DNA of 64,000 nt from Clostridiales bacterium (GCA_015055605.1 SVHV01000004.1:34926-98925), one strand, 5' to 3'. Counted from the first letter of the stretch, positions 9,472-19,468 are shown. The notes: a model not told the origin generated them from the sequence alone. Made by a program: numbers and translations.

Positions 9472-10437
9472 ATGCCTTCAGGAAGTAGAGGTGGCAGTAG
9501 AGGTGGTCACGGAGGAAGTAGAGGCGGTGGTAGTAGATCTAGTGGAGGATTGAGTAGGTCATATAGCCGTTCTGCTGGTAGTCACTTTAGTAGTGGCTAT
9601 GGTGGTTATCATGGTGGTAGCCATAGGCATCATCATGGTCATACTAGTCACATATTTATTCATTCTAGTCCTGGTAGACATTCTATTAGGTTGAGGCATA
9701 AAGAAGGTCGTCCAGACAGATACTTTGATTTGACAGTATTGCATTCGTTTATATTTGTAATATGTACTATTATTATTATGATAGCTAGTGTAAACTCTTG
9801 TAATGCTGGTAGTGATATTGATATTATTAGAGAAGATTACGCATATTATCAGAATATGATTGCTTATGCAGAGATGCATCCAGATGATTATATTGTAGAT
9901 GCGAAAATTACTAGTTATGGTCAGATTACCGATTGTGATAAGTATTATATTAACTATGAGATTAAGTATACAGAGAGAATCTGGAGTCCTTACTTGAATA
10001 GATTTATCGAGACAACTGATGATTTAGAGGGGTATACTTTCTCTGTGTATGACTGGGAAGATATAGCGGCTTTCCGTGAGGGTCAGGTAATACAAGTGGC
10101 TGTAGATACAATGATGATAGGTGAGTATACAGACTCTATTCCTATGGACTTTAAATATATGACTATCGAAGATGATGGTGAGTATATTGATTCTATTAAT
10201 CAACAAACTAAATCAAAGAAAACTCTTATTGTAACTATTACAATACTAGTTGGCTGGTGTATTGTGTTTGCTGTAGTGAGTAAGAAACTAGAGAAGAAGT
10301 TTGATAAGCAACACCCTGTAAATGCTGCAGTTGAGAAACCTGTAAAAGAGGGTGATAAATATTGTGACTATTGTGGAACTTATTGGGGTAGAAACGATAT
10401 AGGTAAATGTCCTGGTTGTGGTGCTTCAAAGAGATAA
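9472..10437 (+). CDS. Gly/Ser/His-rich membrane protein with C-terminal zinc ribbon (paralogue B)
   Basis: 321 residues. The first 65 are a low-complexity tail of Gly, Ser, Arg and His, with a cluster of HHH residues. A transmembrane helix follows (about 90-108), then an extracytoplasmic domain that resembles that of the divergent neighbour ('EDYAYYQNMIAYAEM' type helix, DSIPMDF strand), a second transmembrane helix (about 253-270), and a C-terminal ribbon with CDYC and CPGC pairs. The His-rich tail could bind metal or nucleic acid, but this is speculation. AGGAGG is well placed before the ATG. No named family is recognised. Confidence 0.72.
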   Translation: MPSGSRGGSRGGHGGSRGGGSRSSGGLSRSYSRSAGSHFSSGYGGYHGGSHRHHHGHTSHIFIHSSPGRHSIRLRHKEGRPDRYFDLTVLHSFIFVICTIIIMIASVNSCNAGSDIDIIREDYAYYQNMIAYAEMHPDDYIVDAKITSYGQITDCDKYYINYEIKYTERIWSPYLNRFIETTDDLEGYTFSVYDWEDIAAFREGQVIQVAVDTMMIGEYTDSIPMDFKYMTIEDDGEYIDSINQQTKSKKTLIVTITILVGWCIVFAVVSKKLEKKFDKQHPVNAAVEKPVKEGDKYCDYCGTYWGRNDIGKCPGCGASKR

Positions 10438-10449
10438 TTTTAAAAATTT

Positions 10450-10478
10450 AACCTACTAGCAAAACTAGTAGGTTTTTT
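10450..10478 (+). terminator. Intrinsic terminator
   Basis: A 10-bp perfect stem (10450-10459 with 10465-10474, 5-nt loop) followed by a T-run ends the zinc-ribbon paralogue B transcript. Confidence 0.85.
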
Positions 10479-10658
10479 ATTTAATTTATTCAAAATTGAA
10501 CAAATATTGTACAAAATATTCAAAAATTTTACAAAATTTGCCAAAACAGAGGTCTTTTAGTTGCAAATTATCATTTATTTTGGTAGATTATGTTTTAGTG
10601 TTAAGTTGTAATTTGAGTATAACTAATGCTCCAGAGCTCGTATATGAGAGGAGAAAAA

Positions 10659-11387
10659 ATGAACAATATTGCAAATGCCTCTATCTTTACTACAAATAAA
10701 AATTTAGCAAACGAAATCAAAGACAGATGTTATAAGTTTGGTTTGAATATTTCTTATATATCTAGGCTGTCTGACTTTTTGTCGCATGTTATTTGTGCTA
10801 ATAATGAAATTATATTTGTAGACCATAAATTTAACAAAATAAAAGACGCTTTATCTGATTTTTGTAAAAGATATGATAATAATATTAAAATTGTTTATCT
10901 ATCCAGAGAACATGAAACTTTTTCTTTTGATGCTGGTTTGAATATATATCGTGCTAATGTGTCTGACTTAGATACTGTTTTGCCAGAACTGATAGGTGCA
11001 GTAGATTCTTTTTGCCACTTGTCGAGCAATATCCCTACAGATGAACTTTTTAAGTATGTATCATCACTTGTTTCGGATTTTAGAATATTGCCAAGGTTTA
11101 TGGGATATAATTATATTATTCAAGCAGTAGTTTATGCAGTAAAACATTGTAATAATAAGGTTAGACTTTCAGAGGATATATACAAATATTTATCTGAACA
11201 GAATGGAACTGTTATTTGTAATATTGAGAAAAATATCAGGACAGCAATAGCAAATGCTATGAGGGATAATCCTCATTTATTTGCCGAAATTGTATCAACT
11301 AATAAACGAATAACAAATGCTACCTTTATTAATCACTTGATTGCAAGGACAAGAATCGAGTGTATGGAGAGGTGTAATCATAATTAA
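10659..11387 (+). CDS. Spo0A-like transcription regulator with degenerate receiver domain
   Basis: 242 residues from the ATG at 10659, which has GAGGAG at proper spacing; the earlier ATG at 10626 lacks one. Residues 1-115 have the alternating pattern of a receiver domain. The phospho-acceptor position looks kept (IIFVDHKF), but the acidic pair expected after the first strand is replaced by TTNK, so Mg-dependent phosphorylation is doubtful. The C-terminal 110 residues resemble the Spo0A DNA-binding domain: LGYNYI/FMGYNYIIQAV entry helix, a middle helix ending in IYKYL, then IEKNIRTAIANAM as recognition-side helices. It may regulate developmental or stationary-phase genes. A SpoIIM-like membrane gene follows. 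Domain call is moderate, as no alignment was run. Confidence 0.65.
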   Translation: MNNIANASIFTTNKNLANEIKDRCYKFGLNISYISRLSDFLSHVICANNEIIFVDHKFNKIKDALSDFCKRYDNNIKIVYLSREHETFSFDAGLNIYRANVSDLDTVLPELIGAVDSFCHLSSNIPTDELFKYVSSLVSDFRILPRFMGYNYIIQAVVYAVKHCNNKVRLSEDIYKYLSEQNGTVICNIEKNIRTAIANAMRDNPHLFAEIVSTNKRITNATFINHLIARTRIECMERCNHN

Positions 11388-11438
11388 TTTAGAAAATGTA
11401 ATACTAATAAATAATTACAAGGTTTCATATAATTATGT

Positions 11439-12053
11439 ATGAAGCCTATTTTTTTAAAATTTAAACATGTATTTTTGTATAACCTCGTTCGAATTTTATC
11501 TAAGTACAAGTGGTATATAATAGTCTTTTTTATTATACTCTTAATCGGTTATATTACGGGTGTTTTGACGGCATCAAAATATGCTAGTGATTTAACTTGT
11601 GACAACTTAATTAATGTCTATCTCTATTCTCTCCTAAAGAAAGAAATTAAGCCCATAACTTACTTTATTATATTATCCATATTTTATGGCTTGATTGTAC
11701 TGTTTTTTGTGTTTTTTACCAGAAATAAATTTATGGTTTTATTAGATGCTTTTTTACTCTTTTTGATAGCATATATTTCAGGGTTTGATATATGTGTAAT
11801 TTGTGTGTGTTTGGGGCTTTCTGGCATACTCCTAGGAGTGCTTACTTATGGTGTCTTAGGACTAGTTGTTTTTTTTAATTTGTGTACGATAATGGCTATT
11901 GCCTGTTCGGTAAGTGGTTGTCAAAGAAATGGTGAGTTAAATATGCGAGGTTTGTGGCAGGTGTATGGTGTGATGTTTCTCGTATCTATCCTTTGTTTGT
12001 TTCTTATTTCTTTTATTTTTTCATTTATTCACCTGTTTGTTATAGTAGAATAA
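11439..12053 (+). CDS. Polytopic membrane protein, possibly SpoIIM-like
   Basis: 204 residues, strongly hydrophobic, with about five predicted membrane helices (around 25-45, 72-93, 100-117, 122-150 and 175-200) and a short polar loop after the first helix. The layout (cytoplasmic basic N-terminus, one helix ending in an IGxxxGVL-type segment, an outside loop, then a helical bundle) resembles SpoIIM, a component of the sporulation septum peptidoglycan-degrading DMP complex. The Spo0A-like neighbour 51 bp upstream strengthens this slightly. The assignment is tentative; it may be an unrelated integral membrane protein. AAGG sits rather far (about 15 bases) from the ATG. Confidence 0.45.
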   Translation: MKPIFLKFKHVFLYNLVRILSKYKWYIIVFFIILLIGYITGVLTASKYASDLTCDNLINVYLYSLLKKEIKPITYFIILSIFYGLIVLFFVFFTRNKFMVLLDAFLLFLIAYISGFDICVICVCLGLSGILLGVLTYGVLGLVVFFNLCTIMAIACSVSGCQRNGELNMRGLWQVYGVMFLVSILCLFLISFIFSFIHLFVIVE

Positions 12054-12135
12054 TTTTATATACATAGAATAAATTATTAGATTATTTTTAGATTTCGTGG
12101 TAAAATACTAAAAAACTAGTAAAGGAAAATGAAAA

Positions 12136-14073
12136 ATGAAGAGAGGGAAAAGAAAGTTTTTACAAACTTTAATAGCGCTAATTATTTGTCTTTTTTGCTC
12201 GTTCTCTGCAGTAGGTTGTATTGTTCCTGGTGGTAGTAATTCAGGAAAAGGTTCAGACAGAGTTCCGGGTGGTGGAGTTCCTCCTACTAGACCTAGTCCT
12301 GATTCTTATGGTCCAACACCATCAGAGCCTGATGTTGGAGATATTGTAGGTAGTGGTCCTAATATCTCGGACTACAATACTGTTTTTGCAGGAGCAGTCG
12401 CAGTGTATGAAACAGAGCAAGACAATCCGATTTTTTATGATAAATACAAAAATGCAAATATGTCATTTAAAGATTTGATTGATAGACAGTTTGATACAAT
12501 GGCGTCTTACCTTGTTGATACATTAACTAAGATTTATGGTACAACGATGGCTGCTGGTTCTGGTTCTATTTCTGGATTTAAGTCAGGCGTTATTAGCTAT
12601 AATTATAGTGATACGATTTCTAATAATACCCAGAAGATTCTTGCTGGTTTGGGTACTGGTGGTATAACTAATCAAGAAACCCTTAATTATACAAATGCGA
12701 TTAATGGTGGTTACAGGATTAATAAGACAGAGGATGTTTATACAGACCCTGACACTGGAGAAGATGTTACTGAGTATAATTTTGATGGATATAGTACCGA
12801 ACTAGTTACTGCTAATGCTTGGTATAGGGCTTCAAAATTCAATGATTCAACAGCAAAAGACTATGTAAAGCAGTCTTTAATGGATATCTATGCTACTTAT
12901 GAGGATATTAATACTGATACTTCTCAAACATTCAGTTTTACAAATGCACATCTTTTACAGGTTAAATACTCAACATATACTCCAACATATCCGGGAAATT
13001 CTGCTTACGACCAAATTACTAAGTTGGGACTAACAGAGAAATTTTTGTGGAATGTTGCATACTTTATTGCTTATGACATAATCGGCGAAACAAACCTATT
13101 TAATTCTATTGACCACAAAGCAGACATTTTTAATGGTGGAAGTATTAGGTCTTTAAACTTTATTGCCCCAGAAGATTTGGACTTGTTTACATTTTATCAA
13201 AACTATAAGGGTTATGATGAGATTATCAAAGAAATAGTTTGGAATATGGCTAAACTAGCCGTACCAACTAGTGGAACAATATCTTTTAATTCTAGCATTG
13301 ATTATTTTGGTGGAAGTAATTATGATACTACTATGTTCCCTAGAGTTCAGCAATATGAATATGTTTTCTATGATAATATTGATGATATTGCAGATGTTAA
13401 ACCTTCAGAAGAGGGTGGTGGAGATGAGGACGAAGAGTATGATCCAGATGCAGAGTCTGAGCCAACCCTAGAGGGAACTTCTAGAAAATTAGTAGAACTA
13501 ATTTATATTCCTTATATCACTACTGATGAGGTTGACGATACATTTGCAGTAGATACATTCTTTGTAGGACTTAAGAAAGACGGTGGTTCTGACTTTTCAA
13601 TCAATATTACATTTGATGCGATATATAATAATGACACCATTAAGGCTACTAAGAAATCTCTAATATTTAGTACAGATTATGAGAATGTTTCTAATAATAG
13701 AGTTGTAGTATCTGGTACCTATGATGATACTGAGCATACACTTGATGGTGCCATGTATACAGAGAGTGAGCAGGAAGAAATCGAGAAATATTCTTTTGGA
13801 AATGCTGTTCTAAAAGATGGCAGGTCTGTAGAGGGATTTATTTCAGATTCATTCAAAAAAGAGAACTTTACTGCTAGACACCCAGACGGAACTTCTCACT
13901 CTTACGAAATTGGTAGAATGTGTGTATATAATAATCTGTATGATTCAGAATTTAATCTTAATTTCTCAAAGAATATTTTGAAATTTAATTTTGAATATTT
14001 AACATCATCAGGTTCTACGCTAACTAATATACCATCAATGTTCTTGATGTATTTAACAGTTGAAGCTATGTAA
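12136..14073 (+). CDS. Large secreted lipoprotein of unknown function
   Basis: 645 residues. The N-terminus has a basic patch (KRGKRK), a hydrophobic stretch and a lipobox ending in SAVGC at residue 28, so it should be a lipid-anchored surface protein. A Gly/Pro/Ser-rich linker follows up to about residue 75, then a large Asn/Asp/Tyr/Thr-rich region with no motif I recognise, including an acidic GGGDEDEEYD segment near residue 430. AAAGGA precedes the ATG. A second lipoprotein of different sequence but similar Pro/Gly linker is encoded at 48045. The role is unknown. Confidence 0.8.
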   Translation: MKRGKRKFLQTLIALIICLFCSFSAVGCIVPGGSNSGKGSDRVPGGGVPPTRPSPDSYGPTPSEPDVGDIVGSGPNISDYNTVFAGAVAVYETEQDNPIFYDKYKNANMSFKDLIDRQFDTMASYLVDTLTKIYGTTMAAGSGSISGFKSGVISYNYSDTISNNTQKILAGLGTGGITNQETLNYTNAINGGYRINKTEDVYTDPDTGEDVTEYNFDGYSTELVTANAWYRASKFNDSTAKDYVKQSLMDIYATYEDINTDTSQTFSFTNAHLLQVKYSTYTPTYPGNSAYDQITKLGLTEKFLWNVAYFIAYDIIGETNLFNSIDHKADIFNGGSIRSLNFIAPEDLDLFTFYQNYKGYDEIIKEIVWNMAKLAVPTSGTISFNSSIDYFGGSNYDTTMFPRVQQYEYVFYDNIDDIADVKPSEEGGGDEDEEYDPDAESEPTLEGTSRKLVELIYIPYITTDEVDDTFAVDTFFVGLKKDGGSDFSINITFDAIYNNDTIKATKKSLIFSTDYENVSNNRVVVSGTYDDTEHTLDGAMYTESEQEEIEKYSFGNAVLKDGRSVEGFISDSFKKENFTARHPDGTSHSYEIGRMCVYNNLYDSEFNLNFSKNILKFNFEYLTSSGSTLTNIPSMFLMYLTVEAM

Positions 14074-14076
14074 TAA

Positions 14077-14102
14077 AAAAGAGGCTTTTATTAGCCTCTT
14101 TT
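14077..14102. terminator. Bidirectional intrinsic terminator
   Basis: A 10-bp stem (14077-14086 with 14093-14102) flanked by A and T tracts lies between the convergent lipoprotein and peptidase genes. Confidence 0.8.
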
Positions 14103-14114
14103 TGTGTTTTTGTA

Positions 14115-14831
14115 TTAGTTAACTTTTGTTACTATGCCGTCAGTAATTTGATATATATCGCCATAGTATGTTTTTGTATCACCATCTATTAGAATATATG
14201 AATAGTTAGGCATGCCGATTAGTGTTTTACCCATTGACATCGGAAATATATAATCTTTCACTATATCGAGTTCGGAATAATCTAATTGATATTCTTCACT
14301 TTCTCCGTCAAAGTGAGGAATGATTATGTCTTCATAAAAGCCTAAGCCTTGTAACCATCTTGGCTCGTCTAAATCTGCTAGTTCTTCTGGAAAGTTTGCA
14401 ACGATATTGCCTAAGTTCATAGTTCCTGCCGAGATGCCTATTGTGAGACCTTTGTGTGTGCTTAAGATATCTCCTAAGTTGATTTGGTCAAAGAATTCCT
14501 TTTGGCGAGGACATTTACCTCCACTGAGAATAATAAGGTCAGCATCTTGTAGGATTTCCTTTGCTATATCCATATTTCTGTGGTCTAGAGCAATAACGCT
14601 CTTAAATGGCATATTTGATAGAGTAAAGCTCTCTTTGAGGGTAATTATCTTCTCGTCCATCTTTTCCTCGTTGTAGGGGTCATTTGCGACTAATACGAGC
14701 TTGTGTGGGTTAGTTATGTATTTTTGTAAAATAGATAGTAGATGGTTGGTGTCATCTATAGCGATTGCGTGATAAATATCATTTTCATCTCTATAATGTG
14801 TTGGTAGTATACTACTTAATAATATTGCCAT
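14115..14831 (-). CDS. Peptidase E-like (family S51) protein
   Basis: 238 residues from the ATG at 14831, with AGGAG 7-8 bases upstream; a 26-residue upstream extension in frame has no ribosome site. The class I glutamine amidotransferase-like fold is visible: a strand and turn LIILSGGKCPRQ, then the nucleophile elbow GISAGTMNL with the serine expected for S51 dipeptidases, and a downstream histidine in IIPHFD. The family includes PepE aspartyl dipeptidase and cyanophycinase. Other Bacillota members of this size are uncharacterised, so the substrate is not assigned. Confidence 0.8.
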   Translation of the reverse strand: MAILLSSILPTHYRDENDIYHAIAIDDTNHLLSILQKYITNPHKLVLVANDPYNEEKMDEKIITLKESFTLSNMPFKSVIALDHRNMDIAKEILQDADLIILSGGKCPRQKEFFDQINLGDILSTHKGLTIGISAGTMNLGNIVANFPEELADLDEPRWLQGLGFYEDIIIPHFDGESEEYQLDYSELDIVKDYIFPMSMGKTLIGMPNYSYILIDGDTKTYYGDIYQITDGIVTKVN

Positions 14832-15015
14832 ATTATATCTCCTATATTTATTATATGCAGATTGTAGCATAGATGATATGTAGTTTGCAATTAAAGAAAG
14901 ACTGTACAAGACTTTTTGTAAATGTGTGGGTTTCTAAGATGTGGTTAATATAAATATCTCGTGATTGTATATGTAATATTATATAATATTATTATATAAA
15001 GTTGTTATTTTTGCC

Positions 15016-15045
15016 TTGACAATGAGAGGTGACTTTTGCTATATT
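15016..15045 (+). promoter_or_regulatory. Promoter of the pfl operon
   Basis: TTGACA at 15016-15021 and TATATT at 15040-15045 with an 18-bp spacer lie upstream of pflA. Upstream, around 14975-15000, is an AT-only palindromic tract. No clear Rex or FNR box is seen. Confidence 0.6.
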
Positions 15046-15078
15046 AGTCAAGTACGCCAAATTTTAGAGGGGAATAAT

Positions 15079-15813
15079 ATGCAAGGAAATGTACATTCAA
15101 TAGAGACTTTTGGCACTGTTGATGGACCAGGAATTAGGTTTGTAATCTTTATGCAAGGTTGTGAACTTAGGTGTGCATATTGCCATAATCCAGATACATG
15201 GATTTGTGGTAAAGGTACTGATTGGTCGACTGATGATATGCTAAAAGAAATAGTGAAATACAAAAGATACATTCAGGGTGTAACTGTATCTGGAGGTGAG
15301 CCTCTACTACAAATAGATTTCGTAACTGAACTATTTGCAAAAGTGAAAGCAGAGGGATTAGATACCTGTATAGATACTTCTGGAGTTATCTTTGATAGAA
15401 ATAATCCAGAGATTGTGGAGAAAATTAATTCCTTATTAGATGTGTGTGACCTTGTGATGTTGGATATTAAACATATTAGAGAAGATGAACACATCGAACT
15501 TACTGGCAAGACTAATGCAAACATATTAGATTTTGCTAAGTATTTATCAGAAAAAAACAAAGAGATGTGGCTAAGATATGTTTTAGTTCCAACAATTAAC
15601 GATAGAGAAGAGATTATTAGAGAGTGGAAGGCTTTTGCTGATACTCTAAACACAGTTAAAAAAATTGAGGTGTTACCTTATCACAGACTTGCTCTAGAAA
15701 AATACAAAAATTTAGGAATAGATTATAGGCTAAAAGATATTCCTGAGCCTACCAAAGAGCAGGTTGAGTGTGCAGATAAGATACTAAATAACAAAGGAGA
15801 AAGACAATGTTAG
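15079..15813 (+). CDS. pflA: Pyruvate formate-lyase activating enzyme
   Basis: 244 residues from the ATG at 15079, preceded by GAGGGG; the longer frame begins inside the promoter and is not credible. The radical-SAM cluster C28-x3-C32-x2-C35 lies in the [13 protein letters not shown] segment, and the SAM-contacting GGEP motif (SGGEPLL) follows. The enzyme uses SAM and a 4Fe-4S cluster to place the glycyl radical on pyruvate formate-lyase. It precedes and overlaps pflB by 7 bp, so the two are translationally coupled. Length is that of the family. Confidence 0.95.
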   Translation: MQGNVHSIETFGTVDGPGIRFVIFMQGCELRCAYCHNPDTWICGKGTDWSTDDMLKEIVKYKRYIQGVTVSGGEPLLQIDFVTELFAKVKAEGLDTCIDTSGVIFDRNNPEIVEKINSLLDVCDLVMLDIKHIREDEHIELTGKTNANILDFAKYLSEKNKEMWLRYVLVPTINDREEIIREWKAFADTLNTVKKIEVLPYHRLALEKYKNLGIDYRLKDIPEPTKEQVECADKILNNKGERQC

Positions 15814-18035
15814 AACAATGGGAAGGTTTTAAAGAAGGTAAGTGGTGTAACGAGATAAGTGTAAAAAACTTTATCCAAAAGAACTACACCGAGTATACAG
15901 GTGACGAGAGTTTCCTAGAGTCTCCAACAGAGGCTACAATTAAACTTAATGAAGAGATTAAGGAATTAGAATTAGAAGAAGTAAGAAGGGGTGGTGTATA
16001 TCAAGCAGATACATCAGTTGTATCTACAATCACAAGCCATGCTCCAGGTTATATTGATAAGGACTTAGAACAAATCGTAGGTCTTCAGACAGATAAACCA
16101 TTCAAGAGAGCATTACAACCATTTGGTGGTATTAGAATGAGTGAGAAGGCTCTAGAGTCTTATGGTTATGTTATTGACCCAGATGTAAAAGAGATTTTCT
16201 CAAAATACAGAAAAACTCATAATCAAGGTGTATTTGATGTATATACTGAAGAGATGAGAATGGCTAGAAAGGCTGCTATTATTACTGGTCTTCCAGATGC
16301 TTATGGTAGAGGAAGAATTATCGGTGATTATAGAAGAGTTGCTCTATATGGTGTAGATAGACTTATACAGTACAAAATGGACCACTTAGCAACACTTAAG
16401 GGTACAATGACTAGAGGTGTAATTAGAGATAGAGAAGAAATCGTTGAGCAAATCAGAGCTCTTAATGATTTAAAGAAAATGGCTGCTAGTTACGGATTTG
16501 ACATCTCTGTTCCAGCAAAAACTGCTAAAGAGGCTGTACAGTTCTTGTACTTTGGCTATCTAGCTGCTATCAAGGACCAAAACGGTGCTGCTATGAGTAT
16601 TGGTAGAAATGCAACATTCCTAGATATCTATATCGAGAGAGATATGAAGAAAGGAATCCTTACAGAGAAAGAGGCTCAAGAGTTGTTTGACCACTTCGTT
16701 ATGAAGCTAAGAATGGTTAGGTTTATGAGAACTCCTGAGTATAATGAGCTATTCTCAGGCGATCCAACATGGGTTACAGAGTCTGTAGGTGGTATGTGTT
16801 GTGATGGTAGATCATTAGTTACTAAGAGTAGCTATAGAGTGCTTCATACTCTTAAAAACTTAGGTAGTGCTCCAGAGCCAAACCTAACAATTCTTTGGTC
16901 TAGAAATTTACCAGAGAACTTCAAAAAATATTGTGCAAAAGTTTCAATTGAAACATCTAGTATCCAATACGAGAATGATGATCTTATGAGAGAGTATATG
17001 GGTGACGACTATGCTATTGCATGTTGTGTTAGCTGTATGAGAGTTGGTAAGGATATGCAATTCTTCGGGGCTAGAGCCAATATCGCTAAATGCTTATTAT
17101 ATGCAATCAATGGTGGTGTTGACGAGAAGTTAAAGATGCAAGTTAGTCCAAAGTTTGAGCCTATTAAGTCAGAAATCTTAGACTTTGATGAAGTTATGGA
17201 GAGATTTGACCAAATGATGGACTGGTTATGCAAACTATATGTAAATACACTTAATGTTATTCACTATATGCATGACAAATACTCTTATGAGGCTATTGAA
17301 ATGGCTCTTCATGATAACGAGGTTAGAAGATTCTTTGCTACAGGTATTGCAGGACTTTCTTGTGCAGCAGACTCATTATCTGCTATCAAGTATGCAAAAG
17401 TAAAACCTATTAGAGACGAAGACGGCGTTGCTGTTGACTTTGAGATTGAGGGTGATTTCCCTAAATATGGTAACAATGATGATAGAGTAGATAGCTTAGC
17501 TAGAGATATTATTACTAGATTTATGAACAAGATTAGAACTCTTCACTTATATCGTGATTCTGTTGCTAGTACAAGTATACTTACAATTACATCAAATGTA
17601 GTATACGGAAAGAAGACAGGTAGTACTCCAGATGGAAGAAAGATGGGCGAACCATTTGCTCCAGGTGCTAACCCAATGCATAATAGAGATACAAACGGTG
17701 CTCTTGCAAGTCTTGAGTCTGTAGCAAAACTTCCTTATGAAGATGCTAGAGATGGTATATCTAATACATTCTCAATCGTTCCTAGTGCTTTAGGTAAGAC
17801 TAGAAAAGAGCAAGAGAAGAACCTTGTCGGCTTATTAGATGGTTATGTTCAAGGTGGCGGACATCACTTGAATGTTAATGTATTTAGCAGAGAGTTATTA
17901 CTAGATGCTCAAGCACACCCAGAGAAATATCCACAACTTACAATCAGAGTTTCTGGATATGCTGTTAAATTCATTAAATTAAATAAAGAGCAACAAGACG
18001 AAGTTATTAGTAGAACATTACACGCTAGTATCTAA
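15807..18035 (+). CDS. pflB: Formate C-acetyltransferase (pyruvate formate-lyase)
   Basis: 742 residues, normal length. The active-site pair is C406-C407 in YAIACCVS, and the radical-bearing glycine is G717 in the C-terminal VSGYAV motif. The enzyme splits pyruvate with CoA to acetyl-CoA and formate in anaerobic sugar fermentation, and it works only without oxygen. It lies directly after its activase gene. Codon use is more GC-favouring in third positions than in neighbouring genes, in keeping with high expression. No formate channel gene is adjacent. The assignment is secure. Confidence 0.97.
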   Translation: MLEQWEGFKEGKWCNEISVKNFIQKNYTEYTGDESFLESPTEATIKLNEEIKELELEEVRRGGVYQADTSVVSTITSHAPGYIDKDLEQIVGLQTDKPFKRALQPFGGIRMSEKALESYGYVIDPDVKEIFSKYRKTHNQGVFDVYTEEMRMARKAAIITGLPDAYGRGRIIGDYRRVALYGVDRLIQYKMDHLATLKGTMTRGVIRDREEIVEQIRALNDLKKMAASYGFDISVPAKTAKEAVQFLYFGYLAAIKDQNGAAMSIGRNATFLDIYIERDMKKGILTEKEAQELFDHFVMKLRMVRFMRTPEYNELFSGDPTWVTESVGGMCCDGRSLVTKSSYRVLHTLKNLGSAPEPNLTILWSRNLPENFKKYCAKVSIETSSIQYENDDLMREYMGDDYAIACCVSCMRVGKDMQFFGARANIAKCLLYAINGGVDEKLKMQVSPKFEPIKSEILDFDEVMERFDQMMDWLCKLYVNTLNVIHYMHDKYSYEAIEMALHDNEVRRFFATGIAGLSCAADSLSAIKYAKVKPIRDEDGVAVDFEIEGDFPKYGNNDDRVDSLARDIITRFMNKIRTLHLYRDSVASTSILTITSNVVYGKKTGSTPDGRKMGEPFAPGANPMHNRDTNGALASLESVAKLPYEDARDGISNTFSIVPSALGKTRKEQEKNLVGLLDGYVQGGGHHLNVNVFSRELLLDAQAHPEKYPQLTIRVSGYAVKFIKLNKEQQDEVISRTLHASI

Positions 18036-18040
18036 TTATA

Positions 18041-18069
18041 AAAAACACACTCAATTCGAGTGTGTTTTT
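18041..18069. terminator. Bidirectional intrinsic terminator
   Basis: A 12-bp perfect stem (18041-18052 with 18058-18069, 5-nt loop) ends both the pfl operon and the convergent P-loop gene. Confidence 0.85.
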
Positions 18070-18072
18070 TTG

Positions 18073-18618
18073 TTATAAACCAAATTTTTCTTTAATCATC
18101 TTTGCTACAGTCTCTGGGCTGAGATTTGTGTTGTCGATTTTAATGTAGTTATTAAATGGTATTTCCCCATCATAGCTTACTAGTCTATATTTTTCATCAG
18201 CATCTATAATTCTCTTATTTGATACCTCGAGATCTCTTTTTGATGCTTTGTTAGCTAGTCTATTTTCTGTAACATTCCTTTGTAGTCTAACCTCTTGTGA
18301 GGCAACTAGTTCTATATAGTAGATATCTGCACCCTCAAAGATTTTTGTGATACTTGCGATATAATCCCAGTCTTCTTGACAGTCAAAAGCCCACATAAAA
18401 GTAAATATGAGCCCGTAATTATCTGACTTTGCAAAATTTCTAAATACTGATTCTCTAAAGTCCTTTACTACTTCTTTGTTGTATGTTCCAAATATCTCGA
18501 TTACTGGTTCGATTGATTGGTGGTTGTGAAAAAGTTTTAGGTCGGTAATTTTTGTTAGTTCTTGACCTACTGTCATTTTGCCTACAGCTCCGTCTCCAAA
18601 TATAATTACAAATTTCAT
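18073..18618 (-). CDS. Small P-loop NTPase/kinase-like protein
   Basis: 181 residues. The P-loop near the N-terminus reads GDGAVGKMTVG: the lysine is followed by Met and then Thr, where most families have Ser/Thr directly after Lys. A HNH-like 'FHNHQSIEP' segment, a Trp-rich middle and a LID-like Arg-rich stretch (VRLQRNVTENR) follow, recalling shikimate-kinase-like or AAA_33-type small kinases. This P-loop variant is, from memory, shared by a widespread uncharacterised family. Substrate unknown. AGGAGG is ideally placed before the ATG. It is encoded alone, convergent with pflB. Confidence 0.7.
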   Translation of the reverse strand: MKFVIIFGDGAVGKMTVGQELTKITDLKLFHNHQSIEPVIEIFGTYNKEVVKDFRESVFRNFAKSDNYGLIFTFMWAFDCQEDWDYIASITKIFEGADIYYIELVASQEVRLQRNVTENRLANKASKRDLEVSNKRIIDADEKYRLVSYDGEIPFNNYIKIDNTNLSPETVAKMIKEKFGL

Positions 18619-18790
18619 ATTTACCTCCTATTCTAAAACCTTTTTTCTAAATATTATAATAATTGTATCAATTTCGTGTATGAAAATCAAATAGTTTATG
18701 TGCTGGTTTTGGTGTTAGTTTGCTTAAAAGTTGGGTATTGACTTTGTGTTGGGTGGTGTTGTAAAATTACTACAATGGGAGATATGGGGT

Positions 18791-19468
18791 ATGCGAATTG
18801 ATAATTTAAATGCAGAAGATCTAAGCAATATTGTATCGCATAATAAAAGGGTTGGTGTTGGCTCTTATGGTATAGTATGCGAGTATGATGAGGATACGCT
18901 TTTTAAGTTTTGTTATAAGCCGTTTATTGATTGTTTTCAATGTAGGGATGGTGTTATTGATTTATCTGCTATTGGAGATATATCTCAAGAAATCAATCAA
19001 CGCAAAGAGATTGACTATATTATATGTAGAGGCGAAGAAAGTGCTAGAGTGAGAGATGTCAAAGATTTGATTGGTAAGGGTAAGTGGCTTACTAGAACAT
19101 CTATGCCAAAAGGGCTTGTATATGTAGATGGTTATTGTGTTGGATATCTGCTAAAATATCATAAAAACATGGTAAACCTCTACGATTATTTAAGTAATCA
19201 CTCTATTAGTGAGGTGATGCTAGGTAGGATTGCTGGTGACTTAAGTTTAGCAGTGCAAGAACTGTCTGATAATGCGATTTATCATGATGACTTTACTTTA
19301 AGAAATGTTATGTATGATCCCCAAAGTGGTCGTACCGAAATAATAGACTTTGAAGATGCAGTAAGGTCGTATGATGAGAAAAATTCGGCTGCGGAAAAAT
19401 CATTCAAAAGAAGTCTGGATAAGGTTATTCAGTATCTAATGAGCAAGGTTGATTCTATATCAATGTAA
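18791..19468 (+). CDS. Protein-kinase-fold protein
   Basis: 225 residues from the ATG at 18791, with GGGAG upstream; an in-frame 20-residue extension is possible. A glycine-loop-like GVGSYGIV segment near residue 20 is followed by a Phe-Lys-Phe strand. Near residue 165-190 are the catalytic-loop motif YHDDFTLRN and the DFE metal motif, as in the Rio/APH/LPS-kinase side of the kinase fold. The fold and catalytic residues look intact, but the substrate (protein, sugar or small molecule) cannot be told. It stands alone between terminators. Confidence 0.65.
   Translation: MRIDNLNAEDLSNIVSHNKRVGVGSYGIVCEYDEDTLFKFCYKPFIDCFQCRDGVIDLSAIGDISQEINQRKEIDYIICRGEESARVRDVKDLIGKGKWLTRTSMPKGLVYVDGYCVGYLLKYHKNMVNLYDYLSNHSISEVMLGRIAGDLSLAVQELSDNAIYHDDFTLRNVMYDPQSGRTEIIDFEDAVRSYDEKNSAAEKSFKRSLDKVIQYLMSKVDSISM

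Noticed and set aside
9559..9879. Reverse-strand frame inside the Gly/Ser-rich gene
   Set aside because: It is the mirror of low-complexity Gly/Ser codons (Thr/Met-rich), has no ribosome site and no homology-like pattern.
15016..15078. Longer pflA start at 15016
   Set aside because: The codon coincides with the TTGACA promoter box, and the ATG at 15079 has a proper ribosome site and matches the family N-terminus.
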